Below are positions 8,483 through 16,345 of a stretch of DNA of 64,000 nt, one piece after another. The number at the start of each line of letters is the position of its first letter. Position 1 is the stretch's first letter. The translations under genes were made by a program, and so were the position numbers. The notes under the pieces are model-generated. The model was given only the letters and a program-made list of their open reading frames with translations, searched no databases and was not told the origin of the DNA. Source of the DNA: Paenibacillus chibensis (GTDB lineage Bacteria; Bacillota; Bacilli; Paenibacillales; Paenibacillaceae). Where the stretch lies: positions 1 to 64,000 of the forward strand of contig NZ_BIMK01000005.1 in NCBI RefSeq assembly GCF_004001045.1. The letters are read 5' to 3'.

Positions 8483-9238
8483 ATGAGCACGCATTTTGCA
8501 TCCGATACCGATCCGGAAATCAAATTTTCGATCATTATTCCGGCCAGGAACGAAGAGAAATATATCGGACGCTGTCTGGAATCCCTGGCCGCGGCCGCGT
8601 CGGCATTTCCGGGGCAGGTCGAAGCAATTGTCGTCCTGAACCGCTGCACCGACCAAACCGAAGCCATCGCCAAGTCATTTGGGGCGGTTACCCTGGTCAA
8701 CGACAGCAAAAATTTATCCCTGATCCGGAATGCCGGCATTCGTGCTGCCAGAGGGGAAATCGTCGCGACAATCGATGCGGACAGCTGGGTGGCGGACAAT
8801 ATGCTTATCGAGATCGACCGGATGCTGGCGACAGGCCAGTACATCGGAGGTGGTGTCAGGACGGCGTTTGAACGCAGCTCCCTCGGCATCGCGATGTCGG
8901 CGCTGGTGCTGATCGTACCGCTTCTTATCAAATACGGAATGGTATCGGTGGGTCTCTTCTGGGGATATAAAAGGGATTTTGAAGCCATAGGCGGCTTCAA
9001 TGAGAACATGCTGATGGCCGAGGATGCGGAGTTCGCCTGCCGTATGAAGAAATGGGGCAAGAAAAACGGCAAAAAGTACGGCACCGTCACGAAGTCCGTC
9101 ATGACGACCTCGTGCCGGAAGTTCGATCAAGGCGGGGACTGGGTGCTGGTGAAGCGTCCTTGGATCGTGCTTGCCTACTTGAAAGGGACGGACCGCAAGC
9201 ATGCGGACGAAACCTATTACGAAATGGAATATAAGTAA
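8483..9238 (+). CDS. Glycosyltransferase family 2 protein
   Basis: A 251-residue GT-A fold enzyme. It contains FSIIIPARNEEKYIGRCLESL near the N terminus, the nucleotide-sugar and metal motif ATIDADSW (DxD type), and GYKRDFEAIGGFNENMLMAEDAEF in the acceptor region. There is no obvious membrane anchor, but residues around 135-160 (ALVLIVPLLIKYGMVSVGLFWGY) are hydrophobic and may sit at the membrane. The start at 8483 has GAGGAG at an eight-base gap; an ATG two codons earlier is too close to it. Acceptor unknown. It is co-transcribed with the TetR-type regulator. Confidence 0.88.
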   Translation: MSTHFASDTDPEIKFSIIIPARNEEKYIGRCLESLAAAASAFPGQVEAIVVLNRCTDQTEAIAKSFGAVTLVNDSKNLSLIRNAGIRAARGEIVATIDADSWVADNMLIEIDRMLATGQYIGGGVRTAFERSSLGIAMSALVLIVPLLIKYGMVSVGLFWGYKRDFEAIGGFNENMLMAEDAEFACRMKKWGKKNGKKYGTVTKSVMTTSCRKFDQGGDWVLVKRPWIVLAYLKGTDRKHADETYYEMEYK

Positions 9239-9258
9239 TCGAACGTTCAGCCTGAAAA

Positions 9259-9299
9259 CAAAACCGGGACACTTCCATTGAAGTCGTCCCGGTTTTTCC
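9259..9299. terminator. Bidirectional terminator
   Basis: CCGGGAC and GTCCCGG arms are flanked by AAAA on the left and TTTTT on the right, so the hairpin can stop both the glycosyltransferase transcript and the convergent chemotaxis-transducer transcript. Confidence 0.85.
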
Positions 9300-9303
9300 T
9301 TAG

Positions 9304-10134
9304 TTAATGGTGGCCCGTAATCAGCCCGCTGACGAATTTCTTCATGTCCTCGCCCGCATGGTTCAGCTGCTCGATAACCTCCATGAATTCCGTCACCAAC
9401 ACGGCCTGCTCCTGCGAGGAGGAGGCGATTTGGGTGAAATCGGACTCCATCTGACGGATGGAATGCTGCACGCTGCCGAGTGTATCGGAGATTTGCTGCG
9501 TTGCGCGCTTGGTGTCCTCGGACAGCTTGCGGACTTCCTTCGCCACCACATGAAAGCCTGCTCCCAGCTGACCGGCGCGCGCGGCTTCAATGGAGGCGTT
9601 CAAGCCGAGAATGTTTGTCTGCGACGAAATGTTGCGAATGAAATCGATCGTTTTATTGACCCTTGCGGACTCCTGCACGGCATTTTTGGAATTGTCCAGG
9701 ATGTGCTCGCTGGTGGCGGACAGCTCTTCGGAATGCGCGGCCACGTTCTGCACCATATCGACCAGACGGCTGGAGATCCCTTCAATCCGCTTCATGTATT
9801 CCTCCAGCCGTTCCTGGTTCTCGTAGCTTTGCGCCGTGGCCAGCACCCCGATGACCTGCCCAAGCTCGTCCCGGATCGGAATGGCCGAAGCCAGAATACG
9901 GTTGCCGTAGATTTCGGCCGGAAGCTGCGTTGTGGAATTCTTTCCGGAGAGAGCGGTCTTCAAGTTTGCATCCTCTTCCGGGATCGGATCCCCGGCTTTA
10001 ATCCCGAAATCGATTGTATCCGACGGCTCGTACAGCAGAAACTTATCCCGATCGGTCACTCCAATCATCATTCCTCCGCCGGTAATCTGCTTAATATAAG
10101 GCACCGCCGTCATGATGATATCCAAGATGTTCAT
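9304..10134 (-). CDS. Soluble methyl-accepting-type signal transducer, YfmS-like
   Basis: A 276-residue cytoplasmic transducer without membrane segments. The N-terminal half (about 1-115) is a PAS/GAF-like sensor with [22 protein letters not shown] and [15 protein letters not shown]. The C-terminal half is a short methyl-accepting signalling domain with the hairpin tip [20 protein letters not shown] and [20 protein letters not shown]. subtilis YfmS is of similar size and order. Such proteins couple to CheW/CheA or act as small-molecule sensors. The start at 10134 has GAGG eight bases upstream. It is monocistronic. Confidence 0.88.
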   Translation of the reverse strand: MNILDIIMTAVPYIKQITGGGMMIGVTDRDKFLLYEPSDTIDFGIKAGDPIPEEDANLKTALSGKNSTTQLPAEIYGNRILASAIPIRDELGQVIGVLATAQSYENQERLEEYMKRIEGISSRLVDMVQNVAAHSEELSATSEHILDNSKNAVQESARVNKTIDFIRNISSQTNILGLNASIEAARAGQLGAGFHVVAKEVRKLSEDTKRATQQISDTLGSVQHSIRQMESDFTQIASSSQEQAVLVTEFMEVIEQLNHAGEDMKKFVSGLITGHH

Positions 10135-10366
10135 GTTCTGTACCTCGCTTCCTATTATTTTGTTACCAATGAAATTGCGTCCTGGCATGTAATACGCTAC
10201 ACACTATATCGTCGAAATCCGGCGTAAATGTGAGGAAAACGGCATAATCCAAATGTTTACATGAATAATTCTGGGATAAGGACAGCGGATATTGTATATT
10301 TAGGATAAAAAGCTTTGAATGCTAGCATTTGTAAATATTGGCGATGAAAAGGCGGGTGAGTATATT

Positions 10367-11416
10367 ATGACGTCACGGAATTCCCTTCAACGTGCAGCAC
10401 TGCTGTTTGTAGTCTTCGCGGTCCTCATTCTGTCGGTGGACAGCTACGCTGTGCGGACGACGCCGCTGGGCACGAATCAGGAGATTGTGAATGCTGCGCT
10501 GCTGTTCGATGTTGTGATTGTGATTCCTTTGATGTACGGACTGCTGATCGTCCGGAAAAAGGGGCAAAGCATGCTGAAGGTGCTGCAGGCTGTCATTCCA
10601 TGCGCCGTCTTGGCCTGGATTGCTCTTCCCGATTCCGGGCGGGATTTGCTGACCGAGGCGCCGCCAGCGTTAAAGGCTGCCATGACGGTTCTGGAGGGGC
10701 TGTTTGTGATGGTTGAAGTCCGGTTGGCATACGGCTTCATCCGGCGTTTCCGAGGGAATGTAAAGCTTTACGGCAGTGCGGCGGAGGCGATTCGTATGAG
10801 CCCGTCCCGGCGGCAGGCCAAGCCCTCGGCATTATCTGCCCTGATGGTGAACGACTTGCTGATGGTGTACTATTTGTTCTTTTCCTGGAAAATGAAACCG
10901 ACCATTACTGAGCCGGGGACAGCAACCTTCTCCTATCACCGCAAAACAGGCCAAACCGTCTTGGCCGCGGTCTTCACGCATGTGATCTTAATTGAAGCCT
11001 TCGGCATGCACCTCTTGGTCAGACAGTGGTCGGACGTTGCGGCCTGGATCCTATCGGCAGCCGACTTGTGGCTCTTATCGCTGCTGTGGGCGGACTGCCG
11101 GGCATCGGCGATCCAGCCGCTCGAGGTATGCGGGAATCGGCTCCGCATCCGGTACGGTATGCGCATCCAGGCCGATGTACCTTATAGTCGAATAACTTCG
11201 GTGGATACCGCGCTTGAGTTCCATCCGAATAAACAAGAGAGCAGGGCAGCCGCCCTTTCAGGCGTGACGCCGAACGTGCGGATCATTCTGACCGAGCCGA
11301 TGACGGTGCAGACGCTGCTGTTTCTTCCGCGAAAAGTTACCGCCATCTATCTCGCGCTGGATGACCCTTCCGCTTTTGTGCAAGCTGTACGGCAGAAATG
11401 CCAAGATGGTGCATAG
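10367..11416 (+). CDS. Unassigned membrane protein with a PH-like C-terminal part
   Basis: A 349-residue protein I do not recognise. Hydrophobic segments lie at about 8-27, 43-61, 70-90, 105-123, 165-180 and 210-260. The last 85 residues (LEVCGNRLRIRYGMRIQADVPYSRIT... to VRIILTEPMTVQTLLF) resemble the beta-strand pattern of bacterial PH-like membrane proteins. The start at 10367 is chosen for the nearby GGCGGGTGAG and because the frame upstream has no clear ribosome site. It stands alone, with no operon partner. Confidence 0.65.
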   Translation: MTSRNSLQRAALLFVVFAVLILSVDSYAVRTTPLGTNQEIVNAALLFDVVIVIPLMYGLLIVRKKGQSMLKVLQAVIPCAVLAWIALPDSGRDLLTEAPPALKAAMTVLEGLFVMVEVRLAYGFIRRFRGNVKLYGSAAEAIRMSPSRRQAKPSALSALMVNDLLMVYYLFFSWKMKPTITEPGTATFSYHRKTGQTVLAAVFTHVILIEAFGMHLLVRQWSDVAAWILSAADLWLLSLLWADCRASAIQPLEVCGNRLRIRYGMRIQADVPYSRITSVDTALEFHPNKQESRAAALSGVTPNVRIILTEPMTVQTLLFLPRKVTAIYLALDDPSAFVQAVRQKCQDGA

Positions 11417-11549
11417 AATGAAAATAGGGAAAAAGATATCCCTTTGAGGCGACGCAGCGGTCTGAAGGGGAGAAAGTCATCCATGTGTAAGACTTGAAAT
11501 CCTGGCAACATAATTCAGCGTTTCCGGGTCATACTAAGGAAACAGCTGG

Positions 11550-11642
11550 ATAAATTGAACTAAAGAAGGCGTAGCTGCTGCTGCTGCTCCTGAATGAGGA
11601 AATATAATTCCAGGAGACAAATATCACTTTAGTTCAATTTAT
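11550..11642. repeat. Nested inverted repeat upstream of ydjO
   Basis: Perfect 16-base arms ATAAATTGAACTAAAG (11550-11565) and its reverse complement (11627-11642) enclose 61 bases that hold a second dyad, CTCCTGAAT/ATTCCAGGAG (11587-11616), and a short CTG run. A further small hairpin GTTTCC/GGAAAC lies at 11520-11543. The form suits a miniature inverted-repeat element or a structured leader for the gene at 11683. Confidence 0.7.
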
Positions 11643-11682
11643 AGGGATGCTGCGAAAATATAGGATGAGGACGGGATTTGCG

Positions 11683-11907
11683 ATGTACTTCGGAAAAAAA
11701 GCGGTTGAGGAAATTCCTGAGGCGGACACGATGATCTGGTCCTGCTCCAACGAGGACTGCAACGGCTGGATGAGGGATAACTTTGCTTTTGAACAGGAGC
11801 CCCTGTGCGTCCACTGCAGCTCCCCCATGATCAGCAGTACGAAGATGCTGCCCTTGGTCGTCAATGACCATCCTATTAAAATGCTGAAGAGGGGCACTTT
11901 GATCTAA
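11683..11907 (+). CDS. ydjO: Cold-inducible protein YdjO family
   Basis: A 74-residue protein with a putative zinc ribbon: CSNEDC (21-26 region) and CVHC (42-45 region) supply four cysteines. MIWSCSNEDCNGWMRDNFAFEQEP is the YdjO family signature. The protein is small, soluble and of unknown function; the family name refers to cold induction in B. subtilis. I chose ATG 11683; GAGG upstream is rather far (about 11 bases), and a Met 12 codons earlier is possible but lies against the end of the inverted repeat. Confidence 0.82.
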   Translation: MYFGKKAVEEIPEADTMIWSCSNEDCNGWMRDNFAFEQEPLCVHCSSPMISSTKMLPLVVNDHPIKMLKRGTLI

Positions 11908-12009
11908 GCTGCCGGCCATCATATCCAAAGCGTCCATTGACGTACATGCCAGAAGATCAGACCGCGTTTAGATGAAGTTTTTGCTTGCAATCGGATCTCT
12001 TAAGAAAGG

Positions 12010-12045
12010 AAACAGGGCCTCCGCTGAGGGGGCCCTGTTTCTGTA
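12010..12045. terminator. Bidirectional terminator between ydjO and ald
   Basis: AAACAGGGCC and GGCCCTGTTT flank a short loop. The plus side runs into TTTCTG and the minus side into TTTCC. It lies between two convergent genes. Confidence 0.75.
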
Positions 12046-12071
12046 CTGCGCTTGCACATGCGCATTGTTCG

Positions 12072-13199
12072 CTATATGGTAACTTTACTGAGTGCCTTTT
12101 CCGCCGGGATGTAGTCGTACCCGAGATCGCGGGCTACCGCTTCATAGGTTACATGTCCGCCAAGCACGTTTGCGCCGCTGCGGATGGCCGGATTGGCGGT
12201 CAAAAGCTGCTGCAGATCGGTGTCTGCAAGCTTGAGGGCAAACGGCATCGTTGCGTTGGTAAGCGCAAGCGTCGAGGTGCGCGGTACCGCACCCGGCATA
12301 TTGGCAACGGCATAATGCACGACGCCGTGCTTCACATAGGTTGGATTGTCGTGGGTGGTTATATGGTCGATCGTTTCCACCACGCCGCCCTGGTCGATGG
12401 CCACATCGACGATGACCGAGCCGGGTTTCATCGTTTTGACCATGGTTTCCGTCACGAGCCGGGGCGCCTTGGCTCCGGGAATGAGCACGGCGCAGATCAG
12501 GAGGTCGGTTTCGGCGACTGCTTTGGCGATATTGGCGGGACTGGATACGAGCGTGCTGATCTGATTGCCGAAGATATCATCCAGTTGGCGCAGGCGCGGA
12601 ATGCTCAGGTCGAGCAGGGTCACATCGGCGCCGAGTCCTGCGGCGATCTTGGCGGCGTTCATGCCGACGATACCTCCGCCGATGATGGTCACCTTGCCGC
12701 GGGACACGCCGGGAACGCCGGACAGCAGGATGCCTTTCCCGCCGTGCGGACGCTCCAGCAGCTGTGCTCCGATCTGGGCGGCCATGCGGCCGGCGACCTC
12801 GCTCATCGGGGTCAGCAGCGGCAACGTGCCGTTCACGTTCACCGTTTCATAGGCGATGGCATGCACGCCGGAGGCCACCAAGGCTTTGGCCAGTTCAGGT
12901 TCCGCGGCCAGATGCAGGTAGGTGAACAGGATCAGACCTTTGCGGAAATACCCATATTCGCCCGGCAGCGGCTCTTTGACCTTCATGATCATATCCGCCT
13001 GATTCCAGACGTCCTTCGCTTCACTCACGATGACGGCTCCGGCTTCTTTATATTCGTCGTCGGTGAATCCGCTTCCAATTCCAGCGTTATGCTCCACGAG
13101 CACGTTGTGCCCATGCTGGATAAATTCCAAGGCACCTGCCGGGGTGACGGCGACGCGATTTTCGTTGTTTTTGATTTCCTTTGGTATTCCGATGTTCAT
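12072..13199 (-). CDS. ald: Alanine dehydrogenase
   Basis: Ald catalyses NAD-dependent interconversion of L-alanine with pyruvate and ammonia and supports growth and sporulation on alanine. The 375-residue length is standard. The N-terminal substrate domain begins [22 protein letters not shown] and holds [13 protein letters not shown] (catalytic Lys). The Rossmann motif [22 protein letters not shown] follows, and the C-terminal [16 protein letters not shown] is family-specific. It is divergent from a PucR-type regulator that matches AdeR, as in B. subtilis. Confidence 0.97.
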   Translation of the reverse strand: MNIGIPKEIKNNENRVAVTPAGALEFIQHGHNVLVEHNAGIGSGFTDDEYKEAGAVIVSEAKDVWNQADMIMKVKEPLPGEYGYFRKGLILFTYLHLAAEPELAKALVASGVHAIAYETVNVNGTLPLLTPMSEVAGRMAAQIGAQLLERPHGGKGILLSGVPGVSRGKVTIIGGGIVGMNAAKIAAGLGADVTLLDLSIPRLRQLDDIFGNQISTLVSSPANIAKAVAETDLLICAVLIPGAKAPRLVTETMVKTMKPGSVIVDVAIDQGGVVETIDHITTHDNPTYVKHGVVHYAVANMPGAVPRTSTLALTNATMPFALKLADTDLQQLLTANPAIRSGANVLGGHVTYEAVARDLGYDYIPAEKALSKVTI

Positions 13200-13242
13200 G
13201 ACAGATCACCTCTAACGTTAGATTGTGGCGCATTACATCCAT

Positions 13243-13270
13243 TACAGAACCATTAAAGCGGTATTCTGTA
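13243..13270. promoter_or_regulatory. Dyad in the ald-adeR intergenic region
   Basis: TACAGAA (13243-13249) and TTCTGTA (13264-13270) are inverted with a 14-base gap, in the 250-base region between the divergent ald and adeR starts. It may be the regulator's binding site. Alternatively, on the plus strand it is followed by TTTTTT and could act as a weak terminator. Confidence 0.4.
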
Positions 13271-13452
13271 TTTTTTCTCCATGTATCCAAAGTGTACAAT
13301 CGATCGTTTTCCGCTGCATCATACGTCTTGTCAAGGAAATAGATCACATGACAGGACATAATGTTCACCCGGACGATGGCGGAGCGCGTATTGAAAATGG
13401 TTGGCTAAACTTCTATAATGTCTCCATTAAACCAAGGGGATGTGACGGCAAA

Positions 13453-15102
13453 ATGGGCGGTTTTACGCTTTACGTCAAGGATGTGCTGCAGCGTCCCGTA
13501 TTTCAGAGAGCCCGATTGATCGCTGGCGCGGGCGGCACCGGCCGCAAGGTCGGCTGGGTTCACATTCTGGAGATCGCGAACGTGGCCCCTTTCGTGACGA
13601 AAAATGACCTCATCCTGACCACTGGCCTCTGGCTCCGCCATTATGAGCAGCAGCGCCTGTCCTATATGCAGCAGCTCATACGCCAGGAAGCGGCGGGGTT
13701 ATGCGTCGAGCTCGGTACAAGCATCGAGAACATTCCCGGCGAGATTCTGGAGCTCGCGGACGCATCGGATTTCCCGCTCATCGTGTTCGAGCAGCCTGTC
13801 CGCTTCGTGGAAATTACCCAGGATATCCACGGACTACTGATCAACCAGCAGCATCAGATGCTGAAGGATCTGGAGGCATTTTCACGCAGGCTGCAGCAGA
13901 TTACCCTGCAAAGCACCGACGTGAATGCTGTTCTCCATGTATTATATGAATACACCGGACAGCAGGTTGTGTACCATTCGACCGTCGATACGAATAAATT
14001 TGTCCCCCGCGTCGTTACCGCGTCTTCGGCGGATGAAATCACCGCCGTTTACAGACGACAAGTGGAGGCGAGCGAAACGGCCCAGCAGGAAGCGGGGGTG
14101 TTTGCCCTGCCGCAGGATCGTTTGCTGCTGACGCAGCCGGTGATTTGCCTCGGCCAGACGCTTGCGCATGTCGGACTCATCATTTCCCCCCACCAGGCGC
14201 AGGACCGTATCACGCTGCTGCTGGATTATACGGCGAAATCGCTCGCTTCACTTCTGCTTAGGATGCTTTTTCTCGAGGAAAAAATGCTCCGCGACCAAAA
14301 TCAGCTCATTCAGGACATTTTGAACCAGCAGGCCCGGGATGAAGAGGAAGCGCGGGCGCGCATGGGACTGCGGCCCTCCAAGCAGGGAGAGATGTGGTTT
14401 GCCGCGGGAGTGATTGAGACGGAGGTAACCGGAGGCGACGGGGAGCTGGACCGGGACAAGGTAGAATCGGATCAGCAGGATCTGCTTGTCCGGCTGCGGG
14501 CGCTGTTAAAGAAGCATGCCCTGCACAATCTGCTGATGCAGAAGGGTCCCCGCATCTATATGCTTTGCGCGCGCGAGAAGGCTGCGAGGGATGATAAGCC
14601 CGCAGAGCTGCAGCAGACGCTGCGCAAAATCGTGGAGCGTCTGCAGCTCCCGGCGGCACCTTCCCTGCGGCTGCAGGCCGGTTTTGGGCTGATCCGCACC
14701 CGGATGACGGATATGCATAAAGGCTTTAAGGAAGCGGAGCAGGTGCTGGAAGTATCGGGCTCCGTGGCAGCGGTACAAGGCGGATTATTTTACGACCGGA
14801 TCGGGGTGTACCGGCTGCTGAAGTCGATTCCGGCCGAGACGCTGGCGTCTTTTATCTCGGATCAGCTGGGGCCGCTGATGGCCTATGACCAGGAGCATCA
14901 TCTCCATCTGCTGCAGACGCTGGACATGTATCTGAAATGCATGGGATCGAAGAACGACACGGCCAAGGCGCTGTTCATTCACCGGCAGACACTGTACAAC
15001 CGGCTGGATAAGCTGACGGAAATTTTGGGCGAGGATTACCTGGAGCCGGAACGGCGCGTGTGCCTGGAAATGGCGCTGCTTGCGCTGCCGCTGTTATCGT
15101 AA
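13453..15102 (+). CDS. adeR: PucR-family activator of alanine dehydrogenase
   Basis: A 549-residue regulator. The N-terminal PucR domain starts GGFTLYVKDVLQRPVFQRAR and continues GRKVGWVHILEIANVAPFV. The C-terminal helix-turn-helix (PucR C-terminal type) reads TLDMYLKCMGSKNDTAKALF then HRQTLYNRLDKLTEILG. In B. subtilis, AdeR of this family lies divergent from ald and activates it; the same arrangement here supports orthology. The ATG at 13453 fits the family's N terminus although the ribosome site (AAGGGG, about 13 bases away) is weak. A longer frame back to 13225 adds 76 residues without domain character. Confidence 0.87.
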   Translation: MGGFTLYVKDVLQRPVFQRARLIAGAGGTGRKVGWVHILEIANVAPFVTKNDLILTTGLWLRHYEQQRLSYMQQLIRQEAAGLCVELGTSIENIPGEILELADASDFPLIVFEQPVRFVEITQDIHGLLINQQHQMLKDLEAFSRRLQQITLQSTDVNAVLHVLYEYTGQQVVYHSTVDTNKFVPRVVTASSADEITAVYRRQVEASETAQQEAGVFALPQDRLLLTQPVICLGQTLAHVGLIISPHQAQDRITLLLDYTAKSLASLLLRMLFLEEKMLRDQNQLIQDILNQQARDEEEARARMGLRPSKQGEMWFAAGVIETEVTGGDGELDRDKVESDQQDLLVRLRALLKKHALHNLLMQKGPRIYMLCAREKAARDDKPAELQQTLRKIVERLQLPAAPSLRLQAGFGLIRTRMTDMHKGFKEAEQVLEVSGSVAAVQGGLFYDRIGVYRLLKSIPAETLASFISDQLGPLMAYDQEHHLHLLQTLDMYLKCMGSKNDTAKALFIHRQTLYNRLDKLTEILGEDYLEPERRVCLEMALLALPLLS

Positions 15103-15247
15103 GCAGTGAAAGGGAATCATTCATAAAATGCAAATATAAAGATAGGCTCAGGCAATATGGACAGTGCTTAATAGAGAACAAACCTAGCGACCATACTGTT
15201 ACATGCTCAGCTTGTTTATGAGCCAGAAAGCAAAGAGGACATCGAAT

Positions 15248-16249
15248 ATGAAAAAAGTCGGACTCGTCATGAGAAAAATCCAGTTTAGCGAAAATCAGGG
15301 GCCGCGCGTGTTCGCGGACCGGCTGAAGGCCATCGGCGAGGAGCTGGGCGTGGACATCGTGTTCATCTCCCCGGAGCGCCATGTCAGCGGCTATGACTGG
15401 GTACCGGGTTACGAGCATGAGAAAGGCGATCTGGTTAACTACGATATCGTGCTGGACCAGATTTACCAGAACAACATTGAGCATGTCATTTATACGGTTT
15501 CAGGTTTTACCTATTTGAAGATGTTTCTGGAGAAAAGCGTCCTGTTCCCGCACAGCTTTCCCGATCCCGCGCTGACGGGATATGACATGATGAAGCCTTT
15601 TTACCAGATGGTCGATAAGGCGATCGTTCAGACGGAGTTTCTGAAGGAGGAATTTGCCCGCAATTTCGGCGTGACCGATGTGAATGTCATTCCGATCGGG
15701 TTCAGCGAAAGCTTGGCGCACAAGCATTTTGATCCGTCGCAGATCGTGGATAACCGCATTCTCTGGATCGGACGCGATGAGGAGAACCGGCGCCCCGACC
15801 TGGTACTGAACTACGCGAAGCTAAATCCGGATAAGGAAGTGTTCATGGTGTTCGGCGGCCAGCGGTACCGGGAGAGCATGAAAAAGTACGACATTCCGGA
15901 TAACGTTCGGCTGCAGTTTGCCCTCAGCCAGGACGAAGTGTTCGCGCTCATGAACTCGGCCAAGGTGTATTGGAGCTGCTCCCGGTTCGATACGTTTGCA
16001 ATGCCGCTGACCGAAGCGCTCGCGATGGGCAAAATCGTCGTCAAGCCGGAGCATCCGTGCTACCGCCATATTAATGCAAGGCACTCGTTTTCCGGGAATG
16101 AGGAGAATTGGTTTGAGCTGGTGAACATGGCTGCCGCAGCGCCGCAGTCTTATTCGATGGATAACCGGCATTATGCGTTCGACCAGTTTTCCAGCCGGGT
16201 GATGAAAGAAGGATACAAGAACTTTTTTGATGCCTGGCTCAGAGATTGA
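15248..16249 (+). CDS. Glycosyltransferase, GT-B (family 4-like)
   Basis: A 333-residue protein with a Rossmann-like C-terminal half. RILWIGRDEENRRPDLVLNYAKL matches the linker before the donor-binding domain of GT4 enzymes. VYWSCSRFDTFAMPLTEALAMGK carries the E-x7-E-like nucleotide-sugar motif. The N-terminal part has IVQTEFLKEEFARNFGVTDVNVIPIGF. The start at 15248 (MKKVGLVMRK) has GAGG nine bases upstream. Donor and acceptor are unknown. It ends about 95 bases before the ABC exporter genes, which have their own promoter. Confidence 0.82.
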   Translation: MKKVGLVMRKIQFSENQGPRVFADRLKAIGEELGVDIVFISPERHVSGYDWVPGYEHEKGDLVNYDIVLDQIYQNNIEHVIYTVSGFTYLKMFLEKSVLFPHSFPDPALTGYDMMKPFYQMVDKAIVQTEFLKEEFARNFGVTDVNVIPIGFSESLAHKHFDPSQIVDNRILWIGRDEENRRPDLVLNYAKLNPDKEVFMVFGGQRYRESMKKYDIPDNVRLQFALSQDEVFALMNSAKVYWSCSRFDTFAMPLTEALAMGKIVVKPEHPCYRHINARHSFSGNEENWFELVNMAAAAPQSYSMDNRHYAFDQFSSRVMKEGYKNFFDAWLRD

Positions 16250-16289
16250 CGGAAATCAATTAATCGGGGAATATGTATATATATACATA
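16246..16289 (+). promoter_or_regulatory. Promoter with PadR-like operator before the ABC exporter
   Basis: TTGACG (16246-16251) overlaps the preceding stop codon and could pair with GAATAT 17 bases on. A perfect 18-base palindrome TATGTATATATATACATA (16272-16289) follows, containing ATGT-N8-ACAT (16273-16288), the operator form known for PadR-family regulators such as LmrR. No padR gene is in the window. Confidence 0.5.
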
Positions 16290-16345
16290 ATTACGGTATT
16301 CGGGATGTTGAATCCTTAATCTGATGCGCAAAGGTGTGTTCATCC

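Noticed and set aside
11572..11588. CTG trinucleotide run
   Set aside because: Four or five units inside the inverted repeat element; too short to treat as a separate repeat.
11985..13256. Long plus-strand open frame over alanine dehydrogenase
   Set aside because: It lies antisense to a clear ald gene, has His/Gly/Asp-rich composition typical of a reverse frame in GC-rich codons, and has no ribosome site.
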